From: Pseudosulfitobacter sp. DSM 107133
GTDB lineage: Bacteria > Pseudomonadota > Alphaproteobacteria > Rhodobacterales > Rhodobacteraceae
Direction of reading: 5' to 3'
Assembly (NCBI RefSeq): GCF_022788695.1
Contig: NZ_CP085154.1
Span: forward strand, 1,054,001 to 1,118,000
Length of the DNA: 64,000 bases
Shown: positions 19,855 through 29,454 of the stretch, piece after piece
Layout of the letters: each line of letters opens with the position of its first letter
How positions within the stretch are numbered: the stretch's first letter is position 1
Notes under the pieces: model-generated
What the model saw: only the letters and a program-made list of their open reading frames with translations
What the model was told of the DNA's origin: nothing
The model's database searches: none
Program-made: the position numbers and the translations under genes

Positions 19855-20330
19855 TCCGCGCGGCCACCTGTGCCGATGCCGCCACCATTGCGGCCATCTG
19901 GAACGGGGTGATCGCACTGCCGCACATCACCTTTACCACCGACCGCAAAAGCCCCGACGAAGTGGCAGCCATGATTGACGCGCGTGATGGTGCATTCTGG
20001 GTGGCCGAAGTGGCGGGACAGGTCGCGGGCTTTGCCACCTTTGGCGCGTTTCGCAGCGGTCCGGGGTATCGCCACACGGCCGAACATTCGGTGATGCTGG
20101 CCCCTGATGCCCGGGCGAACGGCCTTGGGCGGGCGTTGATGGCGGCATTGGAAGCCGAGGCAAAAGCCCGCGACATTCATGTGCTGGTGGCCGGTATCAG
20201 CGGCGGCAATCCCGACGCTGTCGCCTTTCACAAACGCCTTGGATTTGCGCAATCTGGGTCAATTCCGCAAGCGGGTTACAAATTTGACCGATGGTATGAC
20301 CTGATCTTGATGCACAAAGTGCTAATCTGA
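19851..20330 (+). CDS. GNAT N-acetyltransferase (phosphinothricin acetyltransferase-like)
   Basis: 159 residues, a complete GNAT fold: N-terminal IRAATCADAATIAAIWNGVI, an acetyl-CoA-binding loop with RANGLGRALMAALEAEA at about residues 83-99, and GGNPDAVAFHKRLGFAQSG near the end. The pattern resembles the phosphinothricin/methionine-sulfoximine acetyltransferase group, but the natural substrate is unknown. It is coupled to the upstream VOC gene by an ATGA overlap. Confidence 0.82.
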   Translation: MIRAATCADAATIAAIWNGVIALPHITFTTDRKSPDEVAAMIDARDGAFWVAEVAGQVAGFATFGAFRSGPGYRHTAEHSVMLAPDARANGLGRALMAALEAEAKARDIHVLVAGISGGNPDAVAFHKRLGFAQSGSIPQAGYKFDRWYDLILMHKVLI

Positions 20331-20368
20331 TCCTGACACTTTCTTCTGACCTCTCTATGGTGCGTCCC

Positions 20369-21061
20369 ATGTCGATCTGGACCCGCATAACCGAAGCGCT
20401 CAGCGCCCTTGCCGCAGGCGAAAGCCTGTCATCGGTGTTTGAACATCTGCGCACCCCGCCCGAACGGTCTGTGGGCTTTGCCATTGCCGTGATCGCGCTG
20501 TCGGCCAAGATGGCCAAGGCCGACGGGCAGGTGACCCGCGACGAAGTCATGGCCTTTCGAGAGGTCTTTCACATCGCCCCCGAAGACGAAGCAGGGGCGG
20601 CGCGGGTGTTCAACCTTGCGCGGCAGGACGTCGCGGGCTTTGACGTCTATGCGCGGCGCATCCATTCGATGTTTCGCGACCAGCCCGACACACTGCTGGA
20701 TCTGACAGAGGGGCTGTTTCACATCGCCATGGCCGACGGCCACTACCACGAGGCCGAGGCCGCGTTTCTGGAGCAGGTCGCAGAGATTTTCGAACTGCCG
20801 CCCGCACGTTTTGCCGCCCTGCGTGCCCGCGCGGTGCCGAACCAGAAATGCGACCCCTACACCGTGCTGGGCGTTGAATGCGGTGCCGATCTGGCCACCA
20901 CGCGCGCGGCCTGGCGCAAACTGGTGCGCGAGAATCACCCCGATGTCCTGATGGCACGCGGCCTGCCCGAAGAGGCCATCGGCATGGCGCAGAAACGGCT
21001 GATCGAGATCAACCGCGCCTGGGAAGAGATACAGGAAACCACCACCTCCGGCGCCGCCTGA
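20369..21061 (+). CDS. TerB-domain J-protein (DjlA-like)
   Basis: 230 residues. Residues ~25-150 form an alpha-helical TerB-like domain (AIAVIALSAKMAKADGQVTR, FHIAMADGHYHEAEAAFLEQ). Residues ~165-225 form a J domain (DPYTVLGVECGADLATTRAA) with the invariant HPD motif in RENHPDVL, which stimulates DnaK ATPase. Unlike DjlA of enterobacteria I see no N-terminal membrane anchor, so it is probably soluble. The ATG at 20369 is preferred over 20357. The stop overlaps the next start (TGATG). Confidence 0.85.
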   Translation: MSIWTRITEALSALAAGESLSSVFEHLRTPPERSVGFAIAVIALSAKMAKADGQVTRDEVMAFREVFHIAPEDEAGAARVFNLARQDVAGFDVYARRIHSMFRDQPDTLLDLTEGLFHIAMADGHYHEAEAAFLEQVAEIFELPPARFAALRARAVPNQKCDPYTVLGVECGADLATTRAAWRKLVRENHPDVLMARGLPEEAIGMAQKRLIEINRAWEEIQETTTSGAA

Positions 21062-22089
21062 TGCGGTTGGCCACCTACAACGTCGAATGGTTCAACGCGT
21101 TGTTTGATGATGCAGGCAGGCCTCTGGCCGATGACGGCTGGTCGGCACGCTACAACATCACCCGCGCCCACCAGCTCGAGGCGCTTGGCATCGTTTTCAC
21201 CGCGCTGAACGCCGACGCGGTGATGATTATTGAAGCCCCGGACCAGAACCGCCATCGCGACACGGTGCGCGCGCTGGAAAGCTTTGCGCAACTGTTCGAT
21301 CTGCGTGCGCGCCGTGCGATCATCGGGTTCGAGAACGACACCCAGCAGGAAATCGCGCTGCTGTATGATCCCGATGTGCTTCGCGCCACCCACGATCCTG
21401 TCGGCCACGAGACCGGCAAAAAAGGGGCCACCGACGCCCCGCGTTTTGACGGCACATTCCGCATTGATCTGGATGTGGACGACACGCAGGATCTGGTGCA
21501 ATTCTCCAAGCCGCCGCTGGAACTGGCGATGCGCAGCCGCGCCACCGGTTTTGAATTCCGCATGATCGGCGCGCATCTGAAATCCAAGGCCCCGCACGGT
21601 GCCATCACCCGCGACGAGGTCATGCGCCAGTCGATTGCCAACCGGCGCAAGCAACTGGCTCAGGCGATCTGGCTGCGCGCCCGCATCGCGGGCCATCTGG
21701 CCGAAGGCACGCCGCTGATCGTCATGGGCGACATGAACGACGGTCCGGGGCTGGACGAATACGAACATCTTTTTGGCCGATCTTCGGTGGAAATCCTGTT
21801 GGGGGCTGAGGGCGAGCCCCAGATGTACGATCCCCACGCACGGCTTGCGCTGGGGCGGCGTCTGGGGGCAATGCCGACAACCGCCCGATTCTGGATTCGC
21901 CCCGAAAAGCGCTATTTGCAAGCGTTGCTTGACTATATCATGGTGTCGCCAGACCTGCGCGACCCTGCGCCAAGCTGGCGTATCTGGCACCCGCTGGACG
22001 ACCCTGATTGCTGGCATGTGCCCGAACTGCGCGACGCACTGGTGACCGCATCAGACCATTTTCCGGTGACACTGGACATCGAGATTTAG
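21061..22089 (+). CDS. Endonuclease/exonuclease/phosphatase-family protein
   Basis: 342 residues of the EEP fold: N-terminal MRLATYNVEWFNALF (Asn7, Glu9 metal site), DAVMIIEAPD (Glu at about 59), GAHLKSKAPHG, VMGDMNDGP (Asp/Asn pair) and the C-terminal ASDHFPVTLDIEI with the catalytic Asp-His. Family members cleave phosphodiester bonds in nucleic acids or lipids; the substrate cannot be told. The start overlaps the stop of the J-protein gene by one base, so the two form an operon. Confidence 0.82.
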   Translation: MRLATYNVEWFNALFDDAGRPLADDGWSARYNITRAHQLEALGIVFTALNADAVMIIEAPDQNRHRDTVRALESFAQLFDLRARRAIIGFENDTQQEIALLYDPDVLRATHDPVGHETGKKGATDAPRFDGTFRIDLDVDDTQDLVQFSKPPLELAMRSRATGFEFRMIGAHLKSKAPHGAITRDEVMRQSIANRRKQLAQAIWLRARIAGHLAEGTPLIVMGDMNDGPGLDEYEHLFGRSSVEILLGAEGEPQMYDPHARLALGRRLGAMPTTARFWIRPEKRYLQALLDYIMVSPDLRDPAPSWRIWHPLDDPDCWHVPELRDALVTASDHFPVTLDIEI

Positions 22090-22143
22090 CAGCCGCTTCA
22101 CAGCCCACTTTGAATTGTCACGCTTTGCCCCCATATTGGGGAC

Positions 22144-22503
22144 ATGAAACGCCTGTTTATCCCCGTAACGCTTGTGGCCGCGCTGGCCACACCGTCCTTT
22201 GCACAGGACGACGACGGCGACAGCCTGTCGCTGATGGAGCGCGGGGCCAGGATGTTCATGGAAGGTATCCTGAAAGAAATGGAGCCTGCCATCGACGACC
22301 TGGGCGCGCTTGCAGAAGAATTCGGGCCCGCCATGCGCAGCTTCGCGCAACAGATGGGCCCCGCGCTGCGTGACCTGATGGAACAGGTCGAAGACTGGAG
22401 CGCTTATGACGCGCCCGAAATCCTGCCCAACGGCGACATCATCATACGGCGCAAACCCGACGCGCCGGACTATGTGCCGAAAGAGGGTGAAATCGAGATT
22501 TGA
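22144..22503 (+). CDS. Small exported hypothetical protein
   Basis: 119 residues with a signal peptide (MKRLFIPVTLVAALATPSFAQ). The mature part is acidic and mostly helical (ERGARMFMEGILKEMEPAID, FAQQMGPALRDLMEQVEDW), ending in a short tail PNGDIIIRRKPDAP. It resembles a periplasmic protein family seen in roseobacters; no function is known. It is convergent with ppx, and a copy of the short palindromic repeat lies between the two. Confidence 0.7.
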   Translation: MKRLFIPVTLVAALATPSFAQDDDGDSLSLMERGARMFMEGILKEMEPAIDDLGALAEEFGPAMRSFAQQMGPALRDLMEQVEDWSAYDAPEILPNGDIIIRRKPDAPDYVPKEGEIEI

Positions 22504-22517
22504 TGCTTCGCTCTCAG

Positions 22518-22539
22518 GATTAATGGGTCCAGAGCCTAA
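22518..22539. repeat. Short palindromic repeat, copy 1 (overlaps ppx stop)
   Basis: GATTAATGGGTCCAGA followed by GCCTAA. On the minus strand it reads TAGGCTCTGGACCC, and that TAG is the ppx stop codon. It differs from the copy at 55667-55688 by one base, and it matches both ends of the foldback element at 59771-60035. Confidence 0.8.
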
Positions 22540-24110
22540 GCCTTCGGAGCGCGCCGCCGTGTCTTGACCGTCAGTTCGGCACCCATGCTGCTGGCCAGCG
22601 ACACCAGCCGCGCTTCGGCCACTTCGCCGTACAGCGGCATCACCGCAGGCGACAGATGCAGCTCCAGCTGCTTTTTCTTCGGATACCAGCGGAATTCGCC
22701 CCGATCCGCATCCTTCTGCATCCAGAACATCGCCCCGAACCGCATCGCCTTGCCCAGAATTTCGGCGTCGCGCTGGGTCTTTTCGTCCAGCACGTCATAG
22801 AGATTTTCGAACGGCGTGCCCTCGCGCTTGTTCGAATAGCGGTGCAACAGCGCCAGCCCCAGAAAAATCCGTTCCGAATGTTTCAGCCCGCCCAGATTGG
22901 CACGGGTCGCATTGTCGAAACAGACCTCGGCGCGGTAATCGGGATGCGCGCGCCAGCTGACGTCATGCAGCAAACATGCCGCCTTGATCAGCCGCTTGCG
23001 GTGAACCGGTGCGGATTTGAACAGCGGCATGATGAAATCATACAGCGTGCGGCCAAAGCCGGGCAGGCGGGCGTCCTTGGCTTCGACAAAGCGGCAGGAT
23101 TCAACCAGCGGATCACGGTCGCGCAGGCGCTGGGGCATCTGTTCGTACAACAGCCCCTCGCGGATACCATAGGACGACACCGCAATGTCCTTGGGTTTGA
23201 AGGTGCGCACCAGCCGAGACAGCACTTCGGCGGCCAGTGGCACCAGCCCCATGCGTTGCGCCGAGATGCCACAGTGGTTGCGCAGCTCTTCGGGGTCGCT
23301 GTCCGCGATAAAGGCCACGGTCTTGGCCACGCCGGTCGGCGTCATGCGGTATTCGTGCAGCACATGCAGCGGATAATTGCGCCGGTACATGTCGATGCGC
23401 GCAATCGCCCGCCACGATCCGCCCACCAGAAACAGCCGGTCGCGTTGGATGCCCATCGCCTCTTGCAACTGTTCCATCACGGCGGCGATATGTTCGCGAC
23501 GGCCCTTTTTGCCGCCCTTCACATCCACCAGCTTGAGCGGCCCCAGTTGCGATGTCTCGCGCCGGCCCACGCGCCCGCCGGAAATCTCGGCCAGCTCCAT
23601 GGATGACCCGCCAATGTCACAAACCAGACCATAGGCGCCGGGCCAGCCCAGCAGCACACCCTGCGCCGACAGCCGCGCCTCTTCGCGCCCGTCGATCACC
23701 CAGATGCGCAGCCCCGTCTCGCGCAGCACATCGGCGCAGAAATCGGCACCATCGGATGCATCGCGCACCGCCGCCGTGGCCACCAGCGTCAGTTCGGGCA
23801 GGTCCATGCCGTCGGCCAGATGTTTGAACCGGATCAACGCCGCCAGTGCGCGCTTGCGTCCCGAAGGGTTCAGCGTGCCGCTTTCGCTCAGGCCCGCGCC
23901 CAGTGCGCACATGATCTTTTCATTGTAGAAATAGGCAGGACTGCGTGCCGCGCCGTCAAAAACCACCAACCGGACCGAGTTCGACCCGATGTCGACCACC
24001 CCCACACGGGACAGCGCCCGTGCGCCGGGATCCTGAAACAGAGGCCGCCCAAAAGGCCCCCAGTCGTGTTTGCCCACAGCGTCGGTTGCCTGTTCGCTCT
24101 GTTCGGTCAT
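22536..24110 (-). CDS. ppx: Exopolyphosphatase / pppGpp phosphohydrolase
   Basis: 524 residues of the Ppx/GppA family. The actin-like ATPase fold starts at about residue 37 (VVDIGSNSVRLVVFDG), continues with the second phosphate loop VCDIGGSSMELAEI, and has a C-terminal HD-like helical domain (CLLHDVSWRAHPDYR). It hydrolyses terminal phosphate from polyphosphate and possibly pppGpp. It lies directly downstream of ppk1 on the same strand, 64 bp apart, so synthesis and degradation of polyphosphate are encoded together. Its TAG stop lies inside a copy of the short palindromic repeat. Confidence 0.93.
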   Translation of the reverse strand: MTEQSEQATDAVGKHDWGPFGRPLFQDPGARALSRVGVVDIGSNSVRLVVFDGAARSPAYFYNEKIMCALGAGLSESGTLNPSGRKRALAALIRFKHLADGMDLPELTLVATAAVRDASDGADFCADVLRETGLRIWVIDGREEARLSAQGVLLGWPGAYGLVCDIGGSSMELAEISGGRVGRRETSQLGPLKLVDVKGGKKGRREHIAAVMEQLQEAMGIQRDRLFLVGGSWRAIARIDMYRRNYPLHVLHEYRMTPTGVAKTVAFIADSDPEELRNHCGISAQRMGLVPLAAEVLSRLVRTFKPKDIAVSSYGIREGLLYEQMPQRLRDRDPLVESCRFVEAKDARLPGFGRTLYDFIMPLFKSAPVHRKRLIKAACLLHDVSWRAHPDYRAEVCFDNATRANLGGLKHSERIFLGLALLHRYSNKREGTPFENLYDVLDEKTQRDAEILGKAMRFGAMFWMQKDADRGEFRWYPKKKQLELHLSPAVMPLYGEVAEARLVSLASSMGAELTVKTRRRAPKA

Positions 24111-24174
24111 CAGCTTCCCTATGGCCCGCCGCAGTGTCGTTTCCGAACATGGCCCACGGGGGCCGCGCGGTCAA

Positions 24175-26343
24175 TCAGTCCTCGGTATGGGTCAGCTGCG
24201 GCACATCCGACGCGCCCGCCGATCCACGGCCCGACAAGGACGGGTTTTCCATGAAGAAACGGTGGCAGTTAAAGGCAAAATCGCCTTCGGGCACTTCGGG
24301 GCGCACGAATTTTCCGTCCGGAGCCATCACCCAGCTTTGCGCCACATCCGCCAGGTTTGCCGCCATCACCTGGCTGGTGATCTGCGATTTTACCGTCGGG
24401 TTTTCGATCTCTACCAGTGTTTCCACACGGCGATTCAGGTTGCGGCCCATCCAGTCGGCAGATGAAATAAACACCCGCGCCTTTTTGTGGGGCAGCCCCT
24501 TGCCGTTGCCAAAGCAGACGATCCGCGAATGTTCCAGAAACCGCCCGATGATGGATTTGACGCGGATGTTCTCGCTCAGCCCCACGACACCGGGGCGCAG
24601 GCCACAGATGCCACGGATCACAAGGCTGATCTTCACACCGGCCTGCGACGCCGCATACAGCGCATCGATCACTTCGGAATCGATCAGCGCGTTCATCTTG
24701 GCCCAGATTTCGGCAGGCCGCCCGGCGGCGGCATGTTCGGCCTCGTTGGCGATCATTTCCAGCAGGCGCGGCTTTAGCGTGGTGGGTGAAATCGCCAGAT
24801 TGTCCAGTTCTTCCGGCTCGGCATAGCCGGACAGGAAGTTAAAGACCTTGGTGGCATCGCGGCCCAGCTTGGGGTCACAGGTGAACAGCGACAGGTCGGT
24901 GTAAATCTTGGCGGTGATCGGGTGATAGTTGCCGGTGCCGTAATGGGTATAGGTCACCAGTTCATCACCCTCGCGGCGCACAACGGTGCTGATCTTGGCA
25001 TGGGTTTTCAGGTCGATAAACCCGTACACCACATGCGCGCCCGCACGTTCCAGACGGCGCGACTGGTGGATATTCGCCGCCTCGTCAAAGCGCGCCTTCA
25101 GCTCGACCAGTGCGGTGACCGATTTGCCGTCTTCCGCCGCCTCGCACAGCGCCTCGACAATGGGCGAGCGTTTCGAGGTGCGATACAGCGTCTGCTTGAT
25201 CGCCACCACATTGGGATCGCGCGCCGCCTGTTGCAGGAAACGGATCACCATTTCAAAGGTTTCATAGGGATGGTGCAGCAACATGTCCTTTTGCCGGATC
25301 GCGGCAAACATATCGCCTTCGAAATCCGACACACGTTCGGGCACGCGCGGAGTGAATGTGGGCCACAAAAGTTCGGGGCGGCTGTCCAGCACCAGCTTGC
25401 CCAGATCGGCAAGACCGATCATGCCGTCAATCTCGATCACTTCGGAGTGCATGACGTTCAACTCACGCATGATCACCGATTTCAACCGCTCGGGCGCGCC
25501 GGCCGAATGCAGCATCCGCACCACTTCGCCCCGCCGACGGCGTTTCAGCGCCACCTCGAATTCGCGCACCAGATCTTCGGCCTCGTCCTCGACCTCAAGA
25601 TCGCTGTCGCGCAGCACCTGAAATTCGAAATGCGCCGTCAGCCGATAGCCGGGGAACAGCGTGCCGATCTGTTCGACCAGCAGTTCCTCCAGCGGCAGGA
25701 ACCGCGTGCCCTGACCGGGCAGGGCGACAAAGCGGTCGATCTGGCCGGGGATCGGCAGCAGCGCCTGCAACGGGCGTTTGTCCGATTTGCGTTCCAGTTG
25801 CAGCGCCAGCGCATAGCCGGTGTTGGGAATGAACGGGAAGGGGTGTGCCGGATCAATCGCCAGCGGCGACAGAACCGCAAAAACGTGGTTCAGGAAATAA
25901 TCGGCCAGAAATGTCTTGTCGCCGGGCGTCAGCTCGGCGCGTTTCAGCACGTCGATGCCTTCGGCTTCCATCTCGGCCAGCAGGTCTGACAGCACCCGTT
26001 GTTGCGACAGCATCAGGGCGCGGGCGTCTTCGTTGATCAGCACCAGTTGCTCGGCAGGCGTCAGCCCGTCGGCGGCGGGCGTGGTGTTGCCTGCAATCGC
26101 CAGTTCGCGCAGGCCCGCGACGCGCACGGTGTAAAACTCGTCCAGATTGGTGGCGCTGATCGACAGGAACCGCAGCCGCTCCAGCAGCGGAACACGGGTG
26201 TTTTCCGCCTCTTCCAGCACGCGCCAGTTAAAGGCAAGCCAGCTCAGCTCGCGGTTTACAAATCGGCCGGGTCCCGAAAAATCGAGATCATCCAGCGCCT
26301 GAGGCTCGGGGAAGGGATGTGTGAGAAAATCTGCCTGTGACAT
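24175..26343 (-). CDS. ppk1: Polyphosphate kinase 1
   Basis: 722 residues, full length for Ppk1. The N-terminus has [20 protein letters not shown] and [15 protein letters not shown]. The catalytic half contains the autophosphorylated histidine at about residue 448 ([12 protein letters not shown]) and the arginine/lysine-rich C-terminal phospholipase-D-like domain ([18 protein letters not shown]). It reversibly polymerises ATP gamma-phosphate into polyphosphate at the inner membrane. It is first in a ppk1-ppx operon. I saw no convincing Pho box upstream. Confidence 0.96.
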   Translation of the reverse strand: MSQADFLTHPFPEPQALDDLDFSGPGRFVNRELSWLAFNWRVLEEAENTRVPLLERLRFLSISATNLDEFYTVRVAGLRELAIAGNTTPAADGLTPAEQLVLINEDARALMLSQQRVLSDLLAEMEAEGIDVLKRAELTPGDKTFLADYFLNHVFAVLSPLAIDPAHPFPFIPNTGYALALQLERKSDKRPLQALLPIPGQIDRFVALPGQGTRFLPLEELLVEQIGTLFPGYRLTAHFEFQVLRDSDLEVEDEAEDLVREFEVALKRRRRGEVVRMLHSAGAPERLKSVIMRELNVMHSEVIEIDGMIGLADLGKLVLDSRPELLWPTFTPRVPERVSDFEGDMFAAIRQKDMLLHHPYETFEMVIRFLQQAARDPNVVAIKQTLYRTSKRSPIVEALCEAAEDGKSVTALVELKARFDEAANIHQSRRLERAGAHVVYGFIDLKTHAKISTVVRREGDELVTYTHYGTGNYHPITAKIYTDLSLFTCDPKLGRDATKVFNFLSGYAEPEELDNLAISPTTLKPRLLEMIANEAEHAAAGRPAEIWAKMNALIDSEVIDALYAASQAGVKISLVIRGICGLRPGVVGLSENIRVKSIIGRFLEHSRIVCFGNGKGLPHKKARVFISSADWMGRNLNRRVETLVEIENPTVKSQITSQVMAANLADVAQSWVMAPDGKFVRPEVPEGDFAFNCHRFFMENPSLSGRGSAGASDVPQLTHTED

Positions 26344-26466
26344 GGCGTGCTGTTAAACCCGGATTGTAACGGAATAATAACAATCCTCGCGCGATTTTAC
26401 ATGAAATGTCCAGATTTAAGCCATTGAAAGCACTAAAAGTTGGCGGATCGGCGCGCAGGCGTCGGA

Positions 26467-27141
26467 TCACTCTGCCGCGCGGCCCAGAACCTTGGCTGCC
26501 ATCACCCGCGTCAGCGGCTTTTGCGCGCTCAGCGATTCTGCGTCCAGCGCCGCCACCATGCGCCGTGCCGCATCAAACGAGCGTTCCATATGCAGGGCCA
26601 GATAGGGGATCACATCCATACGCGGTTTCAGCTGTCGGTCGGCAAACAGTTTGGCCAGAACCGCCGCCAGCAAGGCGTCGTCGGGCAGTTCCAGGATCGC
26701 CGCGGGGGTGCCGCCCACGCGGCTTTGCAGATCGGGCAGGCCAAGCCCCCAATGGGTCGGTGCGCCGCGCCCCGTCATCAGCAGCGCATGGCCATTGGCC
26801 AGCGCCAGATTGTGCAGATGAAACAGCGCGGTCATCGCCTCGGTGTCGTCCGCAATTTGCGGCACGTCCTCGACCGCAATCGCAGCGCTGGCCAGATCGG
26901 GAATATCCGCCCCCGCCAGATCGCCCGCCGATACGATACGCGCGCCGGTCAGCTTTGCCCAGACATGGGTCAGATGCGTCTTGCCCGCGCCCGGCGGGCC
27001 GGTCAGCACCAGCTTGCCGCCGGGCCAGTTGGCCCAGCTCTCAATCAGGCTGACCGCCACCGCATTGCCGGGCGATACCATGAAATCGTCACGCCCCAGT
27101 GCGGTGCGCACCGGCAGGTCAAAGTGCAATTGCTTGGGCAT
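26467..27141 (-). CDS. hdaA: DnaA-related regulatory inactivator HdaA
   Basis: 224 residues, an AAA+ protein like DnaA domain III without domain IV. Walker A is GPPGAGKTHL (about residues 48-57) and the Walker B position reads AAIAVEDV. The C-terminal sensor II region (HMERSFDAARRMVAALD) is present. In alphaproteobacteria HdaA, with the beta clamp, stimulates ATP hydrolysis by DnaA and prevents over-initiation. The N-terminus KQLHFDLPVR is the clamp-binding motif. It lies 3 bp downstream of the AI-2E-type permease gene on the same strand, an arrangement shared by many Rhodobacteraceae. Confidence 0.92.
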   Translation of the reverse strand: MPKQLHFDLPVRTALGRDDFMVSPGNAVAVSLIESWANWPGGKLVLTGPPGAGKTHLTHVWAKLTGARIVSAGDLAGADIPDLASAAIAVEDVPQIADDTEAMTALFHLHNLALANGHALLMTGRGAPTHWGLGLPDLQSRVGGTPAAILELPDDALLAAVLAKLFADRQLKPRMDVIPYLALHMERSFDAARRMVAALDAESLSAQKPLTRVMAAKVLGRAAE

Positions 27142-27144
27142 GGC

Positions 27145-28251
27145 TCAGTCCGCGTCGCGCTGGTCGGGGACAACATCGCCGTCGTCTGTAATATGATGGT
27201 CTGACAGCCCGCGATACAGCAGGCTGTGCTGGTACTGTTGCACCGCAAACCGCGTCACCACGCCCAGCGCCGCCGCCACCGGCACGGCCACCAACATGCC
27301 GACAAAGCCGAACAAGGTGCCAAAGACCGACAGCGCCAAAATCAGCCACACAGGGTGCAGCCCCACCGAATTGCCCACCAGCTTGGGCGTCAGGAAATTG
27401 CCCTCGATCACCTGACCGATGACAAAGATACCGGCCACCAGACCCAGCGAGACCCAGTCGCCCCAGAACTGGAACAGCCCCAGCCCGATCGCCAGCGCCC
27501 CGCCGATCAGCGCGCCCAGATAGGGAATGAAGGTAATCAGCCCTGCGACAAACCCTACGACCAGCCCGAATTGCAGCCCTACCAGCATCAGCGCAATCGC
27601 GTAATAGGTGCCCAAAATCAGACAGACCGTGCCCATGCCGCGAATGAACGACGCCAGCGTCTTGTCGATCTGTCCGGCCAGCTTGCGGATCGTCGGCGCA
27701 TGGTCGCGCGGCAGCAGCTCGTCCACCCGCGCCACCATATTGTCCCAGTCCAGCAACAGATAGACCGACACCACCGGCACGATCACGAACAGCAGGGCGA
27801 TGTTGATCAGAGACGCGGCACTGCTCAGCGCCGTGGTCACCAGTTCGCCGCCACGTTCCTGCACCGTGGCCGCAATGCTGTCGAGCGACTGGCGCAGGGT
27901 GCTGTCGGCATCCAGCAGTGACGGAAAGCGTTCGGTCAGGAAGGTGCCGAAATTCCTGGCCAGATCGGGCGCGGTGTTGAACAGCTGCACCGACTGGCTG
28001 ACCAGCGTCGGCACCACCAGCAGCGCCATCAGCACAAACAGCAACAGCGCCACCAGTGTGATGATCGCCGTGGCCAGCACACGGCTGGCGCCCATACGCT
28101 CCAGCCTGTCGGCCACCGGATCCAGGAAATAGGCAATCGCCCCGCCCAGCAGAAACGGCACCAGCACGTCACCCAGCGCCCAAAGCAGGACAAAAAACAC
28201 CACTGCGGCCAAGCCCCAGTATCTCAGCTGATCGCGGACGGGCAAACCCAT
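27145..28251 (-). CDS. AI-2E-family permease (PerM-type)
   Basis: 368 residues with about 8 membrane segments and the family pattern: N-terminal pair of helices, a large central soluble region, then GLQFGLVVGFVAGLITFIPYLGALIGG and a C-terminal GNFLTPKLVGNSVGLHPVW. Members were named after TqsA, but most have unproven substrates and some act as ion antiporters. The frame is open to a TTG at 28266; the ATG at 28251 with GCAGGAG six bases before it is the better start. It is co-transcribed with hdaA. Confidence 0.9.
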   Translation of the reverse strand: MGLPVRDQLRYWGLAAVVFFVLLWALGDVLVPFLLGGAIAYFLDPVADRLERMGASRVLATAIITLVALLLFVLMALLVVPTLVSQSVQLFNTAPDLARNFGTFLTERFPSLLDADSTLRQSLDSIAATVQERGGELVTTALSSAASLINIALLFVIVPVVSVYLLLDWDNMVARVDELLPRDHAPTIRKLAGQIDKTLASFIRGMGTVCLILGTYYAIALMLVGLQFGLVVGFVAGLITFIPYLGALIGGALAIGLGLFQFWGDWVSLGLVAGIFVIGQVIEGNFLTPKLVGNSVGLHPVWLILALSVFGTLFGFVGMLVAVPVAAALGVVTRFAVQQYQHSLLYRGLSDHHITDDGDVVPDQRDAD

Positions 28252-28410
28252 GTGATGCTCCTGCAAAATCCTGCTTTACACATCGCCCATGGGGCGTTCG
28301 GTTTCAAGGGGCAGGGTGGGGGCATGGGTCTCTTCGAGGTCCTTGCTGGCGACATTCCGGTGCTCCGCCCGTTCAGCGCTGAAACCGTCCACCGGACGGT
28401 TTCCGGGACC

Positions 28411-28562
28411 GGCCTCACACTGTTCGGGATGATGAAGAGAGACGGTGCTCGCGCGCGCAAAGGTCGTCAAAACCACAAGGGTCAAACGCCAAACACCGTC
28501 CCGTCACCGACCCGGGCCGAGGGCGGTGACGGGATCAGAATAGCAAAACAGAGATACAGAAG
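28411..28562 (-). mobile_element. Left-end relic of an IS110-family element with bridge-RNA-like region, no transposase
   Basis: This 150-bp stretch aligns with the non-coding left end of the IS110 copy at 58599-59772. Shared features are GAGATACAGAAG at the outer end, GATGAAGAGAGAC, ACCGTCCCGTCA, and a 5' stem that differs in sequence but stays paired (CCCGTCACCG / CGGTGACGGG at 28500-28533). The transposase and right end are gone; homology fades within the putative donor-binding loop. The outer end abuts a copy of the short palindromic repeat at 28561. The putative target guide AGGGTC (28478-28483, plus strand) matches the flanking target AGGGTC (28561-28566). The rest of the gap (28252-28410) holds a perfect hairpin at 28381-28403 and no gene. 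Confidence 0.7.
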
Positions 28563-28575
28563 GGTCCAGACCCTA
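28561..28575. repeat. Short palindromic repeat, copy 2 (at the IS110 relic and hydrolase stop)
   Basis: AGGGTCCAGACCCTA. Its left side joins the IS110 relic (core AG at 28561-28562), and its minus-strand TAG is the stop codon of the hydrolase gene. Confidence 0.75.
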
Positions 28576-29454
28576 ATGCCGCTCCAGCCAGTCCAGCACC
28601 ACATCTGCAATTTCCTGCGGTTTCTGGTGGAACAGCCAGTGATCGGCATCTGCAATCTCCACCCGCGTCAGATCGGGGGCGTAATCCTCCAGCCCCTCGG
28701 TCGCCTCGGGCATCAACGCAACATCGCCCGCCGCCCAGATCAGCAGGTGCGGACAGCGCACTTGCAGCCGCGCGACGGGCAGTTCGCGCAGATCCGTCAC
28801 CGGCTTGCCCGGATCGGCCACCACCAGCGGCGAGGCGCGATACCAGTTGATCATGCCGCGCAGCCGCCCCGGACGGCCCCAGGCCTCTTTATACTGCGCC
28901 AGAACCGCGCCTTGCAGCCATGACATATCCATCTTGGCCGAAAACAGCGCCAGCAGCTTTTCGAAATCGTTGGCGGCCAGCCTGTCCTCGGACCCTTCGG
29001 CGCGCAGGTAGTTGATATATTGCGAGGCTTCGGACTGGCGGCCGCCCCTGGCCATCTCGCGCTGGAAGGGACCGGGATGCACCCCGTTGGCGATAATCAG
29101 CCGCGACACCAGTTCGGGGTGCATGAAGGCCAGCGCATAGGCCACCCCGGCCCCCCAGTCATGCCCCAGCACCGTCACCGGCCCTTCGTCCCCGATCAGC
29201 GCCACCATGTCCGACACCAGTTTCGACGCGGTGTAGTCCCCCACATCCGCAGGCGCCCAGCTGCGCCCATAGCCGCGCTGGTCGGGGGCGATGACGTGGA
29301 ACCGGTGGGCCAGCAGCGGCGCAAAGTCGTCCCATGCGCCGCCGAATTCTGGAAACCCGTGCAACAGCAACAGGCGCGGCAGGGAGGCATCGCCCCAGGT
29401 GCGGACATAGAACTGTTGTCCGTCCAGATTGCGCATCCCTGCCTGCATGGTCAT
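28573..29454 (-). CDS. Alpha/beta hydrolase, epoxide-hydrolase/dehalogenase type
   Basis: 293 residues. Oxyanion region HGFPE (32-36), nucleophile elbow GHDWGA with Asp99 rather than Ser, and a C-terminal DADHWLF with the catalytic His. The Asp nucleophile is typical of soluble epoxide hydrolases and haloalkane dehalogenases; HGFPE and two cap-domain tyrosines (QYINY, NWY) favour an epoxide hydrolase. The ATG at 29454 overlaps the stop of the upstream gene (ATGA), so the two are coupled. The stop TAG lies in a copy of the short palindromic repeat. The substrate is unknown. Confidence 0.82.
   Translation of the reverse strand: MTMQAGMRNLDGQQFYVRTWGDASLPRLLLLHGFPEFGGAWDDFAPLLAHRFHVIAPDQRGYGRSWAPADVGDYTASKLVSDMVALIGDEGPVTVLGHDWGAGVAYALAFMHPELVSRLIIANGVHPGPFQREMARGGRQSEASQYINYLRAEGSEDRLAANDFEKLLALFSAKMDMSWLQGAVLAQYKEAWGRPGRLRGMINWYRASPLVVADPGKPVTDLRELPVARLQVRCPHLLIWAAGDVALMPEATEGLEDYAPDLTRVEIADADHWLFHQKPQEIADVVLDWLERH

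Noticed and set aside
26344..26466. Pho box upstream of ppk1
   Set aside because: The gap has AT-rich stretches but no paired CTGTCAT-like boxes.
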